A stretch of 64,000 bases of DNA. It comes from Tectiglobus sp965247245 (lineage in GTDB: Bacteria; Pseudomonadota; Alphaproteobacteria; Rhizobiales; Hyphomicrobiaceae). The notes beneath the pieces are model-generated. The model did no database searches and was not told the origin of the DNA. It saw only the letters and a program-made list of their open reading frames with translations. The stretch's first letter is position 1. Each line of letters opens with the position of its first letter. Made by a program: the position numbers and the translations under genes. The stretch is from positions 3,844,001-3,908,000 of the forward strand of contig CBDFGV010000003.1 in NCBI GenBank assembly GCA_965247245.1, in the 5' to 3' direction. Positions 1-8,691 of the stretch are shown here, one piece after another.

Positions 1-1919
1 TCTCCGGCCATACCCGGCTCGGTCCGTTGGAAGGTCAAACATCCAGCTCGTTATCTCTGGAAGTCTCCGGCCGCGCCATCCGGCTGGCAGCATCAGCAAC
101 CCGTAAACGGCTGGCGGAAGAAGCTGCAACGTTGCTGCAGGCCAAGCCCGAGGAGATCGCGTTTGAAGACGGCGCCGTCAAGGTTGGTGATCGCGAGACG
201 CCGTTGACGTCATGGACGTTGGCGCAGACGGTCGCGCTCGACGTGCCGGTGATGGATCATGCAGCACCCAAGCCAGCTGCCGCGCGCCGGGTTATCGGCA
301 CCTCACTGCCGCGCCGTGATCTGACCGCCAAGGCAACCGGCGCTCCTTTCATTCAGGATCTCGCGCTCGATGGCATGAAGCATGGCCGCGTTCTGCAGTC
401 GCCCTCACAGATGAGCCGCGTTGCAAGCTTCGACGCGGATGCGTTGGCAGCAAAGTTTCCTGACGTGAAGATTGTCCGCAGTGGCTCATTCATCGGCGTC
501 ATTGCAGATCGCGAGGAAGTCGCCATCAAGGCGATTGAGGCAGCAGGGCAACTGACCCAGTGGGATGACGGCGCAAGCGTGACTGCCGATATCGTCGAGC
601 AGGTCCACAGCGCTGAGGGTGAACTGATTGAGATCGCGAACGCGGGAGACGCGTCTGCCAGCACTGATCGCAAGGTGACGATCTCGGCACGCAAAGCCTT
701 TTTCGCGCATGCCTCGATTGCCCCGTCCTGCGCACTTGCAACTTGGCGCGACGGGCATCTCGAAGTCTATTCTCACACGCAGGGACCACACGGTTTGCGC
801 GATGCCCTCGGCATCGTCTTCGGTATCGAGCCGCTGGCCAATGTGACGGTGATCCATAAGCCCGGTGCGGGAACCTACGGCCATAGCGGCCAGGACGATG
901 TCGCGTGCGACGCAGCCCTTTTGGCGAAAGAAGTGTCAGGTACACCGGTGCGGGTGATCTGGTCCCGGTCGGACGACTTCGTTGCCTCGCCATTGGGCCC
1001 GGGTATGGTCGTCGATGGAGAAGCCACCCTCGGTGATGACGGACGTCTGGCAAGCTTCGCGATCACGTCCCACAGTCAGCCCCATGCACAGCGACCCGGT
1101 GGCGGTGGTATTGCGCGTCTCACCTCGGCCGAGCTGATCGATCCGCCGTTCCCCTGGGTGCCGAATGACGACGTGCCCCCGGTGCGCGGCGGCGGTGCCG
1201 ATCGCAACGCAACACCGCTCTACAAGATCCCCAATCTTCACGTGGCCAAGAAGATCGTCAAAGACATTCCGGTCCGAACGTCGGCGCTACGTGGGCTCGG
1301 AGCCATCGTTAATGTCTTCGCTGTCGAAGCGCTCATGGATGACGCGGCTGAGCTGGCCGGCGTCGATGCGGTCCAGTTTCGTCTTGATCATCTTGCGGAC
1401 GAGCGTGCCAAGGCCGTGATCGCACGGGCAGCTGAAATGGCCGGCTGGCCAGGCGCGCCCTCGGACAACGAAGGCTTTGGCATTGGCTTCGCACAATACA
1501 AGAACAAGAGCGCCTACTGTGCCGTCGTCGCCAAGGTGCTTCTGGAAGACGAAGTTCGTCTCGCGCAAATCTGGGCTGCGGCGGATGCCGGAGAAATCGT
1601 CAATCCCGATGGTCTGATGAATCAAATCGAAGGCGGCATAGTTCAGGGTGCCAGCTGGACACTGAAAGAGGCCGTCCAGTTCGAGGGTGATCGGGTAGTC
1701 AGTGATAGCTGGCAGAGTTATCCGATCCTGAAATTCTCCGAGGTGCCGGAGATCGAAGTTGATCTCATCGATCGGCCGGACCAGCAACCGCTCGGCGCCG
1801 GCGAAACATCGGTTTCACCGACAGCCGCCGCGATCGGCAATGCGGTCAGGCGGGCGCTTGGGGTCCGGATCACGGAGATGCCGATCACGCGCGAGGCTAT
1901 AGCACGGGCGGCGACTTAG
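1..1919 (+). CDS. Xanthine dehydrogenase-family molybdopterin-binding subunit (5' truncated by window edge)
   Basis: This is the C-terminal part of a large molybdenum-hydroxylase subunit of the aldehyde oxidase / isoquinoline 1-oxidoreductase beta (IorB-like) type, which oxidises aldehydes or N-heterocycles at a Mo-cytosine dinucleotide centre. The frame is open from the first bases (SGHTRLGPLEGQTS) with no start, so the gene begins upstream of the window; the in-frame TTG at 27 is internal. Family-like stretches include the early GPxEGxTS segment, the central SHSQPHAQRPGGGG region, and the C-terminal LGAGETSVSPTAAAIGNAV, which matches the conserved GAGE...PTAAAIANA segment near the family's C-terminus, including the catalytic-type glutamate. 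The partner [2Fe-2S] subunit would be expected upstream and is not visible. Substrate cannot be told. It converges on eutC. Confidence 0.85.
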   Translation, partial: SGHTRLGPLEGQTSSSLSLEVSGRAIRLAASATRKRLAEEAATLLQAKPEEIAFEDGAVKVGDRETPLTSWTLAQTVALDVPVMDHAAPKPAAARRVIGTSLPRRDLTAKATGAPFIQDLALDGMKHGRVLQSPSQMSRVASFDADALAAKFPDVKIVRSGSFIGVIADREEVAIKAIEAAGQLTQWDDGASVTADIVEQVHSAEGELIEIANAGDASASTDRKVTISARKAFFAHASIAPSCALATWRDGHLEVYSHTQGPHGLRDALGIVFGIEPLANVTVIHKPGAGTYGHSGQDDVACDAALLAKEVSGTPVRVIWSRSDDFVASPLGPGMVVDGEATLGDDGRLASFAITSHSQPHAQRPGGGGIARLTSAELIDPPFPWVPNDDVPPVRGGGADRNATPLYKIPNLHVAKKIVKDIPVRTSALRGLGAIVNVFAVEALMDDAAELAGVDAVQFRLDHLADERAKAVIARAAEMAGWPGAPSDNEGFGIGFAQYKNKSAYCAVVAKVLLEDEVRLAQIWAAADAGEIVNPDGLMNQIEGGIVQGASWTLKEAVQFEGDRVVSDSWQSYPILKFSEVPEIEVDLIDRPDQQPLGAGETSVSPTAAAIGNAVRRALGVRITEMPITREAIARAAT

Positions 1920-1940
1920 TCCTCGCGAGAAGCGATTGAT

Positions 1941-2723
1941 TCAGGTCAGTTGGCCGCCGTCGCTGTCATCAACGGCGAGCAGGGCATCGCTCTCGTCTTT
2001 CAGCGCGACGCCGGTGAGCTTTCTCTCTCGCGCAGCGTTGATCAACCATGCGAGGTTGGCAGCGGCAGCTGCCGGAGTGAGTCGGTCATCACCGATGTTC
2101 GAAATGCAGTTCCGTTCCGCATCGTTGCGTCCGACTGTGGGCTCATAGGTCAGGTAGACGCTGAGATTGTCTGCGGCCGACAGACCGGGGCGCTCGCCGA
2201 TAATGACGGCAACCAACTCGGCCCCGGTCAGGGCACCGATCTCATCACCCAGTGCCACCCGCGCGCCGGTGGCCAGGACGATCGGGCCGACCTTTATGTT
2301 GAGCTTTGCAACGTGAGGCAGAAAGGCTGCGATCAGCTCGAACGCGCCTGAATTGACCGCCGCCGCGGACAGTCCATCACCAACAACGATCGTGAGATCT
2401 GGTTTCGCCTGTGCACTGTCGCCGGACAGTTGAGAGCGTGATGCTTGCGATAACCGACGGCCAAGATCCGGACGCCTGAGATAGATTGCGCGATCGGTTG
2501 CCTGGCTATCGACCGCGATGGTCTCAAGGTTCAGGCCGGCCAAACGCTCTGCGAGGTTGTCCCGATCAAAAGCGGCATGCACGGCGTCCCGCGCCCGTGC
2601 ATGCGCCATGGAGAACTCAAGCACTTCACGTGTCGGCAATGATCCACCAGCCCGTCCGATAGCGATGCGTGCCGGGGTGCGACTGCTCAGGCTATGCCAG
2701 GGATCTCGAGGTGGTGACGTCAT
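1941..2723 (-). CDS. eutC: Ethanolamine ammonia-lyase light chain EutC
   Basis: 260 aa. Small subunit of adenosylcobalamin-dependent ethanolamine ammonia-lyase, which with EutB splits ethanolamine into acetaldehyde and ammonia. The sequence shows the EutC pattern: an N-terminal DPWHSLSSRTPARIAIGRAGGSLPT segment, then IVVGDGLSAAAVN, ATGARVALGDEIG and a C-terminal CISNIGDDRLTPAAAAANLAWLI stretch that helps form the cobalamin site. It begins 11 bp after the end of eutB, so the two are co-transcribed. No eutA reactivase, eutH permease or microcompartment shell genes lie in the window, so this looks like a free cytosolic enzyme used for nitrogen or carbon scavenging. Confidence 0.93.
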   Translation of the reverse strand: MTSPPRDPWHSLSSRTPARIAIGRAGGSLPTREVLEFSMAHARARDAVHAAFDRDNLAERLAGLNLETIAVDSQATDRAIYLRRPDLGRRLSQASRSQLSGDSAQAKPDLTIVVGDGLSAAAVNSGAFELIAAFLPHVAKLNIKVGPIVLATGARVALGDEIGALTGAELVAVIIGERPGLSAADNLSVYLTYEPTVGRNDAERNCISNIGDDRLTPAAAAANLAWLINAARERKLTGVALKDESDALLAVDDSDGGQLT

Positions 2724-2734
2724 CTGGTGTCCTG

Positions 2735-4111
2735 CTAGACGGCCTGAGCCAAAAGCTTGTGGTCAGCCTGGCTCGGCAAGAGTTGGCCGACCTCATCGGT
2801 GATGCGCATCTGGGCAAGCCATTCTTCGAATTCAGGTGCCCGTTTGAGACCGAAGACGTCGCGGACATAGAGTGCATCATGGAATGAGGTCGACTGGTAG
2901 CCGAGCATGACATCATCTGCTCCCGGCACACCCATGATATAGGTCACGCCGGCCGCCGCGAGCGCGGTCAGCGTCGAATCCATATCGTCCTGGTCTGCCT
3001 CGGCGTGATTGGTGTAGCAGACATCCACACCCATCGGCAGGCCCATCAGCTTGCCACAGAAATGATCCTCCAGCCCGGCTCGCAGGATCTCCTTGCCGTC
3101 GTAGAGATATTCCGGGCCGATGAAGCCAACCACCGAATTGACGAGCAAGGGTTCAAATGCACGTGCCACAGCATAGGCGCGTGCCTCGCAGGTCTGTTGG
3201 TCAAGACCGTGATGTGCCTCCGCGGAAAGAGCCGAACCCTGTCCGGTCTCGAAATACATCACGTTGTTGCCGACTGTGCCGCGGCCAAGGGCACGCGCGG
3301 CTTCGGTTGCCTCCTTCAGCATTGCGAGCGAGATACCAAAACTCTCATTGGTCGCTTCTGTGCCGCCGATCGACTGGAAGACAAGATCGGTCGGCACGCC
3401 TTTCTCGATCAGTTCCAGTGTCATGGTCACATGGGTAAGGACGCAGCCTTGCGTTGGGATCTCGAACTTTTCAATCAGCTCGTCGATCAGCCGCGTCAGT
3501 TGCTCGACGCGCGCCGGCGAGTCCGCTGCCGGGTTAATGCCAATCACGGCGTCACCTGCACCATAGAGCAGGCCATCGATAATCGACGCCAGAATACCTT
3601 CGGCATCATCGGTCGGATGATTAGGCTGCAACCTCACCGCCATTGTGCCGGGTAGCCCGATGGTATTGCGGAAGGCGGTCGTCACACGGCACTTTTTTGC
3701 TGCGAGGATGAGATCCTGGTTGCGCATGAGCTTTGAGACCGCGGCAGCGATCTCAGGCGTAATAGCCGGTGCGAGCTCACTGAGTTCCTCGCTCTGCGTC
3801 GTGTCAGAAAGAAGATGCTCGCGGAATTCGCCGACCGACAAGTCGGCGATCTGTTCGAACGCTGCCGCGTCGTGGCTATCGAGAATGAGCCGCGTGACCT
3901 CATCATCCTCGTAGGCAACCAGTGGTTCGGCAACGATCTGTGCCAGTGTGACGTCGGCCAGAGCGTACTTGGCTGCGATGTTCTGCTCGGATGACTCCGC
4001 CGCGATGCCGGCCAGCCGGTCACCGGATCTTGGCGGCGTTGCCTTGGACAGCAAATCGCCGAGAGAAGGGAAAACATAGTTGGTGTTTCCCACGCGGTGA
4101 CGGAATTCCAT
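2735..4111 (-). CDS. eutB: Ethanolamine ammonia-lyase heavy chain EutB
   Basis: 458 aa from the ATG at 4111, close to the usual length of about 453. Catalytic TIM-barrel subunit of ethanolamine ammonia-lyase. Family features include the N-terminal LLSKATPPRSGDRLAGIAAESSEQNIAAKYALADV, the central GDAVIGINPAADS, the FETGQGSALSAEAHHGLDQQTCEARAYAVAR region and the C-terminal YIMGVPGADDVMLGYQSTSFHDAL. The reading frame continues upstream to a GTG at 4153 (14 more residues), but family alignment from memory starts near MEFRHRVGNTNYVF, and neither start has a good ribosome-binding site. It is the first gene of the eutBC pair. Confidence 0.93.
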   Translation of the reverse strand: MEFRHRVGNTNYVFPSLGDLLSKATPPRSGDRLAGIAAESSEQNIAAKYALADVTLAQIVAEPLVAYEDDEVTRLILDSHDAAAFEQIADLSVGEFREHLLSDTTQSEELSELAPAITPEIAAAVSKLMRNQDLILAAKKCRVTTAFRNTIGLPGTMAVRLQPNHPTDDAEGILASIIDGLLYGAGDAVIGINPAADSPARVEQLTRLIDELIEKFEIPTQGCVLTHVTMTLELIEKGVPTDLVFQSIGGTEATNESFGISLAMLKEATEAARALGRGTVGNNVMYFETGQGSALSAEAHHGLDQQTCEARAYAVARAFEPLLVNSVVGFIGPEYLYDGKEILRAGLEDHFCGKLMGLPMGVDVCYTNHAEADQDDMDSTLTALAAAGVTYIMGVPGADDVMLGYQSTSFHDALYVRDVFGLKRAPEFEEWLAQMRITDEVGQLLPSQADHKLLAQAV

Positions 4112-4188
4112 CGGGCAGCACTCGTCGAATGAAAGCGGTTCGGATCTCGACACGCGCGAGCCGATGAGCGTTCATCGGCCGTGCCACC

Positions 4189-5727
4189 CTACCTTAGCGG
4201 TACAGTCAGCCGGAGACTACCACCGTAGGCATCGAAATCTTTGGCACCGATGCCATCATAGAAGCCTTCGCCGCTGATGGTGATACCACCGATGCCGCGC
4301 ACCGATGCGCCGGCCTCGAGGCGTCCGCGGAAGTCACTGTCGCTTATCGCAAATCCGCTTGCAGCGTTGACGGTATCGTCCTTCTCGAAATCCCAGATGC
4401 CCTTGACCGCGACGAAGGGCGAAATCACACGGTTGCCGCTGTGAAGGGTCGTTGAAATTTTAGGACCGAACGTGACGCGGCCAAGTTTGACGGTTTGTGC
4501 GCCAATCGCATTTCCGAGACTGTCCGTCGTGGCGTCCTGGTCTTCCTCGAAATAAAGAACCGCGACGTGTGGCGCCAGGTGCCAACCGTTGTTCTGGAAG
4601 TCGCCCGTCAGCTGGCCTTTGACCAACCAGCGGTCAGTATCAAAGCTTCCCGTGGAGCTGCCAATCGTGAAATCATTGTCAGAGCGGCCCCAGGCGATGC
4701 GGCTGTCGAAAAGGATGTTCTTGTGCAGTCGGGCTGCCATGTAGGGCCCGAGCATCCAACCGCGACCATCGATATCGGCGTTGACGGCATCGTCCTCTTC
4801 ATCCGACCAATCAAACTGACCGAGGAGACCGACGACCAATGAGTGGCTGAGACGATAGTCAGCGCCAATGTAGAGAAGACCTAGGGTGCTATCGGCTGTG
4901 TCGTTGTCGGTTTTCGCCAGCTTGCCCTCGATCCAGACATCGAACCGGCTGGAGACCATCGTTCCGGGCAAGCCGTGGCCGAGTGACATGCGGCCATTGG
5001 ATTCACGACCGGTCCTCACCGCGCCGCCGCGCTTCGCGGCGTTGGCTGCCGCGACGTTACGAAGGCTCGCCGAGAAAGTCATGTTGCCGTTGGTGGCGCC
5101 AAGCTTCATGCCGGTGTCTTTGATGGAGCCTTGGCGAACCGGTTTGCTAATCGCGCTGAGACGGCTTGCGAGATTTGGCTCGTTCGCGGTGATTTGGTCA
5201 GCGCGGCGGCTGACAAAGTTTCGGATCGTCCGGTCGATCGAGGTTGTGAAGCTGAGAGAGCCGAGAAGCGCAAAATTGAAGCTAGTCGTCACGTTGGAAA
5301 ACGGACCTATGCCGTTGACACACCCGCCGCCGCCACCAAACCCCGGGGTGCTGGCCGAAAAGCGGATCGCCAAACTGCCGTCGGCAACAAGTGGTGCCAG
5401 TGTCGCCTGGGGAATCGTGAGGGAGAAGTTTTGCAGATCGTTGCAGGTGCCGCCGCCGCTCAGTCTGCCGACCTCCACATTGTCAATCTCGACACGAATG
5501 AATTCTCCGGCCGGGATATCTGCTTGCACCGTGAACCGCATCACGGCATCGCTGCGCAGTACCGTATTGACAGCGACATTGACCACTGGGTCAATCAGGC
5601 TGTCGTCAACAGGACCAAAGTTGACGGTTGTTTGAGCCGCGGCAGGTTGGGTGAGCAGCAAGGATGAAGTGAGAAGGATTGCTGGCACAGGAACCAATAG
5701 AAAGGCGCAGCGGAACCGCCAAGCCAT
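4189..5727 (-). CDS. Autotransporter beta-barrel domain outer membrane protein
   Basis: 512 aa from the ATG at 5727, chosen because it puts a clear Sec signal peptide (MAWRFRCAFLLVPVP...QPAAAQ) at the N-terminus; the open frame runs on to a TTG at 5862 with no signal logic. After the signal there is a short beta-rich passenger-like domain (about residues 32-165, with one Cys pair in GGGTCNDL and GGGGGCVNGIG), a linker, then a C-terminal barrel of about 270 residues with alternating aromatic and hydrophobic residues (FDVWIEGKLAKTDND, GPYMAARLHKNILFDSRIAWGRSDNDF) ending in LRLTVPLR. This is the autotransporter/OmpA-like barrel type common in alphaproteobacteria. The last residue is Arg, not the usual Phe. 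Passenger function unknown. Confidence 0.75.
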   Translation of the reverse strand: MAWRFRCAFLLVPVPAILLTSSLLLTQPAAAQTTVNFGPVDDSLIDPVVNVAVNTVLRSDAVMRFTVQADIPAGEFIRVEIDNVEVGRLSGGGTCNDLQNFSLTIPQATLAPLVADGSLAIRFSASTPGFGGGGGCVNGIGPFSNVTTSFNFALLGSLSFTTSIDRTIRNFVSRRADQITANEPNLASRLSAISKPVRQGSIKDTGMKLGATNGNMTFSASLRNVAAANAAKRGGAVRTGRESNGRMSLGHGLPGTMVSSRFDVWIEGKLAKTDNDTADSTLGLLYIGADYRLSHSLVVGLLGQFDWSDEEDDAVNADIDGRGWMLGPYMAARLHKNILFDSRIAWGRSDNDFTIGSSTGSFDTDRWLVKGQLTGDFQNNGWHLAPHVAVLYFEEDQDATTDSLGNAIGAQTVKLGRVTFGPKISTTLHSGNRVISPFVAVKGIWDFEKDDTVNAASGFAISDSDFRGRLEAGASVRGIGGITISGEGFYDGIGAKDFDAYGGSLRLTVPLR

Positions 5728-6173
5728 GAAACAAAGGAAACGCGAAGCAAGCTCTCGAACGCACATCTCAAACGCACTCAACGCAAACAAACACTCGAAG
5801 ACGCAGAATTTGACGGTAGTTATCGATAGCAAGTTGAAGGCAAGCAAACGGCTGCCGACCAAGCAATCTGAATCCGAACTAACGATTTGCTATTGATAGT
5901 GTTTCTTTCGCTCAGTGATAAAATTGCGACTCGTGCTGAGTAATTCATCAGTGGAGCAAAAGCGGTCGGTTATGGAATGCTGACTAGCCACTGACTGACT
6001 TGCCCACTTTTGTCGCAATACGATCAATACGCAGGCCGTTTGAGTGAGGTGAGCTTCTCGCCGGCCGCGAAGGTGCTATGTTGAGGCCTTCAAACACCCG
6101 AACTGGCATCGCGGCTCCACCGCTCAACTCTCGCTAAGTTTTGCCGTTCCAAATCTCAAAGGCCCCACGTCGC
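5728..6173. other. Intergenic region between divergent autotransporter and MFS genes
   Basis: About 450 bp without a supported gene. It is more AT-rich than its neighbours around 5800-5960 and must hold the promoters of the two divergent genes, but I could not pick a convincing -35/-10 pair, operator or RNA element. ORFs crossing it use rare start codons and look like shadows. Confidence 0.5.
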
Positions 6174-7397
6174 ATGTCCCAACCATCAGAACAAAGCCAG
6201 GCCATGACGGCGATGGTCTTTTCGAACATCGGGCACAGCTACTCGCATATGTTCACGATCCTCTATGCGACCGCAGTCCTCTATCTGCCTCAGGTCTTCA
6301 ACATGCCCTATGGCGAGCTGCTCGGGCTATCCAGCCTTGGCCTCGTCCTGTTCGGTGTCGCGGCGTTGCCGGCCGGTTGGCTCGGTGATCGCTGGAGCCA
6401 GATCGGTATGATGATCGTGTTCTTTATCGGCATCGGTGTCGGCGCATTGGTCGTCGGTATGGCTGAGAACCGCCAGGACCTTTTCATCGGCCTGACGCTC
6501 ATCGGCTTGTTCGCATCGATCTACCACCCGGTCGGCATCGCCTGGTTGGTCTCTTGGGCCAAGAAGCAGGGCATGACATTGGGTATCAATGGGCTGTTCG
6601 GCAACGTCGGCAGCGCGCTGTCACCGGTCTTCGTTGGCCTCATGATTGATTTTGTGAGCTGGCGCGCAGCGTTCATAGCCCCTGGCGTACTGTCCATTCT
6701 GACCGGCTTCGCCCTACTTTTTGTTTGGCGCATGGGTTGGATCCATGACGTCACCCGCGACCGCGTGTCGACAGGTGCACCAGAAGCCCGCGATTTCATG
6801 CGGGTCTTCATCATCTTGACCATCACCATGGCCTGCACCGGCTTCGTCTACACAGGCCTGACAAACACCATGCCGAAGCTATTTGAGATGGGCTTGGATA
6901 AGAGCATTGCGACGAGCTACACGGAGATTGGCGTCTACGTCGGCCTGATCTCAGGTCTGGCATCATTCAGCAGTGTTATCGGCGGTTGGATGGCGGATCG
7001 TTATTCGGCGCGCTCGATTTACATCGTGTTCTGGCTGCTTCAGGTGCCGCTGTTGTTCGTCGTCGTGTCACTGGCGAACACGCCGCTGCTCCTCGCTGTT
7101 CTGCTTGTGATGTGCTTCATGCTGGCGTTTGCGGCAGCCGAGAACATGCTGGTGGCGCGCTACACGCCGTTTCGTTGGCGTGCCGTTGCCTATGGAGCCA
7201 AGTTTGTGCTGTCGCTTGGTGTTGGCGGCCTGACCGTGCATCTCGCCGGTCAACTGTTTGACAATGACGGCAGCTTTGCCACGCTGTTCACATTGTTTGG
7301 AATCGCGGCAATCCTTGCCACAGTTGCGGCCTTCATGCTCCCCGCCAGCCGGCCGGTGCAAGCCACGGCTGATCCGGCTGCCGCTAATGCGCAGTAA
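6174..7397 (+). CDS. MFS transporter
   Basis: 407 aa with about 12 hydrophobic segments, a major facilitator superfamily permease of the inner membrane. The ATG at 6174 (MSQPSEQSQAMTAMVFSNIGHSYSH) is preferred to the TTG at 6141 because of an AAAGG about 8 bases upstream. The loop between helices 2 and 3 carries the MFS-type GWLGDRWSQIG, and the second half repeats it as GGWMADRYSARS. The HSYSHMF in helix 1 and LVSWAKKQG in the central part resemble the fosmidomycin-resistance (Fsr-like) branch. Substrate unknown. The cytochrome P450 gene follows after 77 bp and may be co-transcribed. Confidence 0.85.
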   Translation: MSQPSEQSQAMTAMVFSNIGHSYSHMFTILYATAVLYLPQVFNMPYGELLGLSSLGLVLFGVAALPAGWLGDRWSQIGMMIVFFIGIGVGALVVGMAENRQDLFIGLTLIGLFASIYHPVGIAWLVSWAKKQGMTLGINGLFGNVGSALSPVFVGLMIDFVSWRAAFIAPGVLSILTGFALLFVWRMGWIHDVTRDRVSTGAPEARDFMRVFIILTITMACTGFVYTGLTNTMPKLFEMGLDKSIATSYTEIGVYVGLISGLASFSSVIGGWMADRYSARSIYIVFWLLQVPLLFVVVSLANTPLLLAVLLVMCFMLAFAAAENMLVARYTPFRWRAVAYGAKFVLSLGVGGLTVHLAGQLFDNDGSFATLFTLFGIAAILATVAAFMLPASRPVQATADPAAANAQ

Positions 7398-7474
7398 GCT
7401 GCAAATATCCAGGTGGTGGCCATTGCACAGCTGAGGCTCTGGCTTAGAATGGCGGCCAAAACCGGAGGGTGGAA

Positions 7475-8659
7475 ATGACTGAGCGCGAGCCCGTCAAGGA
7501 TTGGCTGACTGACTGGGATCATATGGATCCGGAATGGAGCAAAGATCCGTTCCCAATCTGGGATGAAGTGCGCACCTCTCAGTGCCCGATCGCACGTACC
7601 GAGCGCTACGGCGGCGTCTACATGCCCACAAGCTTCAAGGACATGCAGGACATCACCGCCGACACTGAGACGTTTTCATCGCGTCAGGTCGTGGTGCGCG
7701 AGACCCAGCCTGAGGCACAGGGCGGTGCACCGCCAATCACGTCTGATCCGCCGCGGCATCGCCTGGCCCGCATGAAAATCATGCCTCCATTCTCCGGGCA
7801 TGAGATCAAGAAACTGATCCCACGCACCCAGGAAATCTGCAATCAGCTGATCGACAAGTTTGCCGACAAGGGACGGTTTGATGGCGCTGAGGACTATGCG
7901 CAGAACATTCCGGTGCACGTCATTGCGCACATGCTCGCCATTCCCGAGGCCGACGCGGATCAGTTCCGCAAGTGGATCCGGCTCATCGTCATAGATGGCG
8001 TCATTGACGATCAGGCCATGAACACCGGCCTTCATGAACTGACCAATTACTTCCATGAACGCCTGCCCGAACGGCGCGCCAATCCTGGCGACGACATCAT
8101 CAGTTTTCTCCTGCAGCAAACCTATGACGATGGCGAGCCGCTCAAGGAGAACCATGTCCTCGGATCGCTGCGCTTGATCCTGGTTGCCGGTATCGACACG
8201 ACATGGAGCGCTATTGGTGCCTCGATCTGGCATCTGGCAAACAACCCGCAGGATCGCGAGCGTCTTGTTGCCGAACCGGAGCTGATGAAGTCCGCGGTGG
8301 AGGAATTCTTGCGAGCTTACGCTCCGGTGACGATGGCGCGGCTGGTGGCCAAGGACACGGAGGTCAATGGCTGTCCCATGAAGGCCGGTGAAATGCTGCT
8401 GTTGCCGTTCCCCGCCGCAAACCGTGACCCTGCCCAGTTCGAGCGCCCTGACGAAGTGATACTGGATCGTGAGAACAACAAGCACGTGGCGTTCGGCATG
8501 GGTATTCACCGCTGCGTCGGCATGCATCTCGCGCGGATGGAGATCCGCGTTGCACTGGAAGAACTTCTCAAGCGCATCCCGAACTTCGAACCGGATGGCG
8601 AAACGACATGGTCGCTCGGCTCGATTCGTGGACCTCGTCAGTTGCCATTGAAGTTCTAA
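7475..8659 (+). CDS. Cytochrome P450
   Basis: 394 aa, the usual size of a soluble bacterial class I P450. The I-helix oxygen-binding stretch is LVAGIDTTWSAIG, the K-helix has a degenerate ExxR in VEEFLRAYAPV, and the haem ligand loop is FGMGIHRCVGMHLARMEIR, with Cys as the axial ligand. The ATG at 7475 follows a GGAGG at 7464-7468 at good spacing; an in-frame GTG at 7469 overlaps that site and is rejected. It needs a ferredoxin and reductase supplied elsewhere. The MFS gene directly upstream suggests joint handling of one small molecule, but the substrate cannot be read from sequence. Confidence 0.93.
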   Translation: MTEREPVKDWLTDWDHMDPEWSKDPFPIWDEVRTSQCPIARTERYGGVYMPTSFKDMQDITADTETFSSRQVVVRETQPEAQGGAPPITSDPPRHRLARMKIMPPFSGHEIKKLIPRTQEICNQLIDKFADKGRFDGAEDYAQNIPVHVIAHMLAIPEADADQFRKWIRLIVIDGVIDDQAMNTGLHELTNYFHERLPERRANPGDDIISFLLQQTYDDGEPLKENHVLGSLRLILVAGIDTTWSAIGASIWHLANNPQDRERLVAEPELMKSAVEEFLRAYAPVTMARLVAKDTEVNGCPMKAGEMLLLPFPAANRDPAQFERPDEVILDRENNKHVAFGMGIHRCVGMHLARMEIRVALEELLKRIPNFEPDGETTWSLGSIRGPRQLPLKF

Positions 8660-8691
8660 ACCAGCGCCTGCCCCTGACCCCGCGCAAGGTA

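Noticed and set aside
353..694. Antisense ORFs throughout the first gene
   Set aside because: They are shadows of the molybdenum hydroxylase frame, with no independent start signals or motifs.
4189..5862. Longer form of the autotransporter starting at a TTG at 5862
   Set aside because: The extra 45 residues have no signal-peptide logic, whereas the ATG at 5727 starts a textbook signal peptide.
5651..5896. 81-aa basic ORF on the plus strand
   Set aside because: It overlaps the autotransporter N-terminus on the other strand, has no ribosome-binding site, and looks like a shadow.
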